33,109 nt of DNA. Origin: Gemmatimonadota bacterium. GTDB lineage: Bacteria > Gemmatimonadota > Gemmatimonadetes > Longimicrobiales > Gaopeijiaceae. How positions within the stretch are numbered: the stretch's first letter is position 1; each line of letters opens with the position of its first letter. The notes below the pieces were generated by a model, which saw only the letters and a program-made list of their open reading frames with translations, searched no databases and had not been told where the DNA came from. A program made the position numbers and the translations under genes. The stretch is from contig JAPPOV010000034.1 of the NCBI GenBank assembly GCA_028873595.1, forward strand, positions 1 through 33,109, in the 5' to 3' direction. Below, piece after piece: positions 33,067 to 33,109 of the stretch.

Positions 33067-33109
33067 TGCCCCGCCAGGGACTCGAACCCCGAACCTACTG
33101 ATTAAGAGT
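33067..33109 (-). tRNA. tRNA-Lys (anticodon CTT), 3' half only, 5' half beyond the window
   Basis: Read on the minus strand the visible part runs from the anticodon loop CTCTTAA (anticodon CTT, Lys) through the anticodon 3' stem TCAGT, a five-base AGGTT variable loop, a T-arm with CGGGG-TTCGAGT-CCCTG, the acceptor strand GCGGGGC and discriminator A. CCA is not encoded. The 5' half lies outside the window, so I cannot confirm that this copy is complete, but the canonical variable loop suggests it is the functional one. Confidence 0.8.

Noticed and set aside
1..33109. CRISPR arrays, insertion sequences, integrases and rRNA genes
   Set aside because: I found no regularly spaced repeats, no transposase or integrase motifs and no rRNA sequence in the window.

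Overview
The window is high-GC, densely coded bacterial DNA. I infer a Gram-negative-type bacterium, possibly Gemmatimonadota. The clues are weak: several lipobox-type secreted proteins, an FG-GAP/choice-of-anchor-B exoprotein and a membrane-anchored protein with an 'EGAVIVSSILLAFGIDA'-type N-terminus. No rRNA or other phylogenetic marker is present.

Region 1 (1-21878) is one large divergent catabolic locus. Twelve genes run leftward from a shared intergenic region at 11840-11998: M32 carboxypeptidase, class I aminotransferase, VOC-fold protein, PuuE-type allantoinase-like deacetylase, AllA-type ureidoglycolate lyase, FCD-type GntR regulator, NAD-dependent epimerase, Gfo/Idh/MocA oxidoreductase, peptide-type substrate-binding lipoprotein, two DppB/DppC-type permeases, and a second Gfo/Idh/MocA oxidoreductase cut by the left edge. 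Nine genes run rightward: two tandem DUF4438 proteins, an Ldh/AllD-type dehydrogenase, a creatinase-like M24 protein with an altered metal site, a metal-dependent amidohydrolase, a second class I aminotransferase, an unassigned TIM-barrel-like protein, and the two DppD/DppF ATPases. The Dpp-type transporter is complete only when both arms are combined. Most neighbours overlap by 4 bp. The central intergenic region carries a perfect 10-bp palindrome, TTGTCGACAA, of the kind bound by FCD-GntR regulators, just downstream of a good leftward promoter. I infer uptake and breakdown of a small peptide-like or ureide compound, with hydrolysis, ureide cleavage, transamination and redox steps. The substrate is not known.

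Region 2 (22242-24527) holds one secreted beta-propeller-type protein, preceded by about 360 bp without a convincing gene.

Region 3 (24623-30579, leftward) is a seven-gene phosphorus-acquisition operon: lipoprotein metallophosphatase, histidine phosphatase, lipoprotein glycerophosphodiesterase, PhnD-like binding lipoprotein, PhnC ATPase and two PhnE-type permeases. No C-P lyase gene is in view. A membrane-anchored unknown gene (30661-31368) lies just upstream in the same direction.

Region 4 (31596-33109) looks like a tRNA-Lys(CTT) integration site. A 46-bp copy of the tRNA 3' half and its flank, with its own terminator, lies at 31635-31680. A second copy with one mismatch, also followed by a terminator, runs off the right edge. 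Between them is a roughly 1.4-kb segment with a creatininase-family gene and a possible phage-gene remnant, but no integrase.
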